DNA of 64,000 nucleotides from Nepenthes gracilis (Eukaryota; Streptophyta; Magnoliopsida; Caryophyllales; Nepenthaceae). A program made the position numbers and the translations under genes. The notes beneath the pieces are model-generated. The model was not told the origin of the DNA. It did no database searches and worked only from the letters and a program-made list of their open reading frames with translations. Of this stretch, positions 62,470-64,000 are shown one piece after another (within the stretch, counting starts at the first letter, position 1; the number at the start of each line of letters is the position of its first letter). The stretch covers positions 11,863,030-11,927,029 of the forward strand of contig BSYO01000030.1 in assembly GCA_033239525.1 (NCBI GenBank). The letters are read 5' to 3'.

Positions 62470-64000
62470 ATGATTTGTTTGAATGTCACGAATTATGATA
62501 TTTGGCGCAGCAAGATGAAGGACTTATTGTTTGTGAAATCGTTGCACCATCCAGTATTTACTATACAAAAATCGGGATCAAAGTCCGAGGAGGAATGGGC
62601 ATTTGAGCATGAACAAGTCTGTGGTTATATTAGGCAATTTGTGGATGATAATGTATATAACTACATCCGGAATGAGACACATGCGAGAACCTTGTGGCAA
62701 AAGCTTGAAACACTTTATGCCTTGAAAATCGGTAACAATAAATTGTTTCACTTGATGAAGCTAATGCAAGTTGGGTACAAGGAGGGCTTGTCTGTCACCG
62801 ATCACTTAAATGAGTTTCAAAGATGTGTTGATCAATTGAGTAGCATGGGTATAAAATTTGATAATAAACTGCTGGGCTTGCCGCTTCTGACTACCTTACC
62901 GGACTCCTGGGAGGTGATAATGATTACTATCACCAATACAGCTCCAAACGGCATGGTGACCCTTGAGATAGCAAAGGGAGCGGTGTTGAATGAAGAGATG
63001 AGACGTCGATCATAGGGGTTTTCTTCTTCTACACACTCCAAAATATTAGTCTCCGAGTTACGAGAAAGAAGTAAAGGGCATGGCCCTAAACCTGGAGAGA
63101 AGGGCAGAAGCAAATCTAGATCGAGGTACCAGAACCTCGAGTGCCATCACTGTGAAAAGAAGGGACACATCAACAAGTATTGCTATAAGTGGAAGCAAGA
63201 AAATATTGAGAGCAATGAAAAGAAGGCAGACAAGACTAGAGATAAAGAAAGAGCTACTGTTGTTATCAGGAGTGATTTTTGGCTGGTGTGTTAGGAGGAT
63301 GAGGTGATCAATCTAGTTGATCTTGAGACAAATTGGGTGGTAGATAGTGGTGCTTTTCTTCACGTCATGTCATGGAGGGAGTTCTTCACATCATACACTC
63401 CCGGAGACTTTGGAGTGTTAAAAATAGACAATGAAGGTACATCTCGAATTGCCGGCAATGGAGATGTGTGTCTCACAACGAATAATGGAACCGAATTGCT
63501 GTTAAGGGATGTCAGACACGTCCTAGATATTCGGCTAAATTTGAACTCGGCGGGCAAGCTTGATGATGAGGCCTTTTGTAGCACATTCTACGAAGGAGTA
63601 TGGAAGTTGACTAGAGGGACTCTAGTTGTAGCTCGGGGTAGAAAAGTTTCTAACTTATATGTGTTGCATGCTTCGATTGCAGCGAGAGATGTGCATGTTG
63701 CTAGAGATAATGGGTCTTTAGATTTGTGGCACCGACGGTTAAGTCACATGGCGAGAAGGGCTTGAACTGTTTAGTCAGAAAGAATTGTCTTTAGGGTGTA
63801 AAAGTAGCTCAATTGAAGACTTGTCCTCATTGCATGGTAGGAATGCAACAACGGATTTCATTCAATGCTAATTCATCCACAAGGAAGACTGATTTCCTTG
63901 AATTGGTCCACACTGACATATGTGGCCCGTTCAAGGTAAAGACTCTTGGAGGAGCTCTTTACTTCATCACGTTCATTGATGACTGTTCTCAAAAACTGTG
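62470..64000 (+). pseudogene. Copia gag-pol polyprotein, partial (gag, zinc knuckle, protease, start of integrase), broken
   Basis: ATG at 62470 opens a Gag with YDIWRSKMKDLL, WQKLETLYALKIGNNKLFHL and VTDHLNEFQRCVDQL. The same frame continues past TAG at 63013-63015 to the zinc knuckle CHHCEKKGHINKYC (~63142), past TAG at about 63294, then to the protease (NWVVDSGAFLHVMSW, catalytic D in DSGA) and the pre-integrase LWHRRLSHM (~63727). One base is lost near 63750, so the integrase zinc-binding and core parts (TCPHCMVGMQQ, LELVHTDICGPFKV, FITFIDDCS) lie in another frame. Reverse transcriptase and RNase H would lie beyond the window. Not functional as read, but only a few changes from an open frame. 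Confidence 0.9.

Larger units (their letters stand above)
61660..64000 (+). mobile_element. Ty1/Copia LTR retrotransposon (TNT 1-94-like), 5' part, runs off the right edge
   Basis: A complete 5' LTR (61660-62401) is followed by a primer-binding site and gag-pol in Copia order, cut by the window end within integrase. The five bases before the LTR, CATAA (61655-61659), are the expected left half of the target duplication. Stops and a frameshift make it defective, though it is much better preserved than the Gypsy element. Confidence 0.93.

Noticed and set aside
1..64000. CRISPR arrays, bacterial operons, rRNA or tRNA genes, organelle DNA insertions
   Set aside because: I saw no regularly spaced direct repeats with unique spacers, no tRNA or rRNA core motifs and no recognisable plastid or mitochondrial genes. 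A tRNAscan, Infernal and organelle BLAST run would settle this.

Overview
This window looks like nuclear DNA from a flowering plant, most likely a eudicot. It is strongly AT-rich, has long introns with GT/AG borders, carries decayed plant Ty3/Gypsy and Ty1/Copia retrotransposons, and holds homologues of plant-only gene families (CLE peptide, QUASIMODO-like methyltransferase). I cannot name the species. There are no operons, ribosome binding sites, CRISPR arrays or rRNA/tRNA genes that I can support. All calls come from reading the sequence and from remembered family features. No database search was run.

Three genes look intact. (1) 2974-13616, minus strand: a short secreted leucine-rich-repeat protein, 11 exons, 327 aa; every splice site and phase fits and most exons are exactly 72 nt, one LRR each. 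(2) 25073-25402, minus strand: a single-exon CLE prepropeptide whose last 12 residues are RLVPSGPNPLHN, the CLE9/CLE10 sequence. (3) 53346-57322, plus strand: a PMT/DUF248 putative methyltransferase of the QUASIMODO-LIKE (QUL1/QUL2, PMT4/PMT5) type, 8 coding exons, 622 aa, with a probable 5'UTR intron. One gene fragment is clear: the N-terminus of UDP-glucose 6-dehydrogenase, broken by stops, at 36775-37111 (minus).

Mobile DNA fills most of the rest. A Ty3/Gypsy element (26149-31691) has both LTRs, a matching 5-bp target duplication (AAGTA) and a gag-pol ruined by stops and frameshifts. A Ty1/Copia element of TNT 1-94 type starts at 61660 with a complete 5' LTR and runs off the right edge. 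A 270-bp MITE (25652-25921) with terminal inverted repeats and a 7-bp duplication sits in the upstream region of the CLE gene. Solo-LTR-like blocks lie at 21456-22430, 38591-39485, 33020-33974 and 44917-45769, the last two being an inverted pair.

A dispersed repeat of about 2.1 kb occurs three times (A 14245-16400 minus, B 49600-51790 plus, C 57756-59180 plus, truncated). Copies A and B lie directly upstream of the LRR and methyltransferase genes, in the same orientation relative to each gene, and carry a fossil reading frame broken at different places. The remaining sequence is AT-rich intergenic DNA with microsatellites and small tandem duplications.

The genes do not form an obvious pathway. 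QUL proteins are linked to pectin and UGD makes UDP-glucuronate for cell-wall polysaccharides, but the UGD copy is dead, so this is probably chance. I found no new multi-gene system. The observations most worth checking are the A/B/C repeat and its fossil ORF, the transposons packed upstream of the CLE gene, an insertion whose empty site survives in a tandem repeat, and a decoy exon in the methyltransferase gene.
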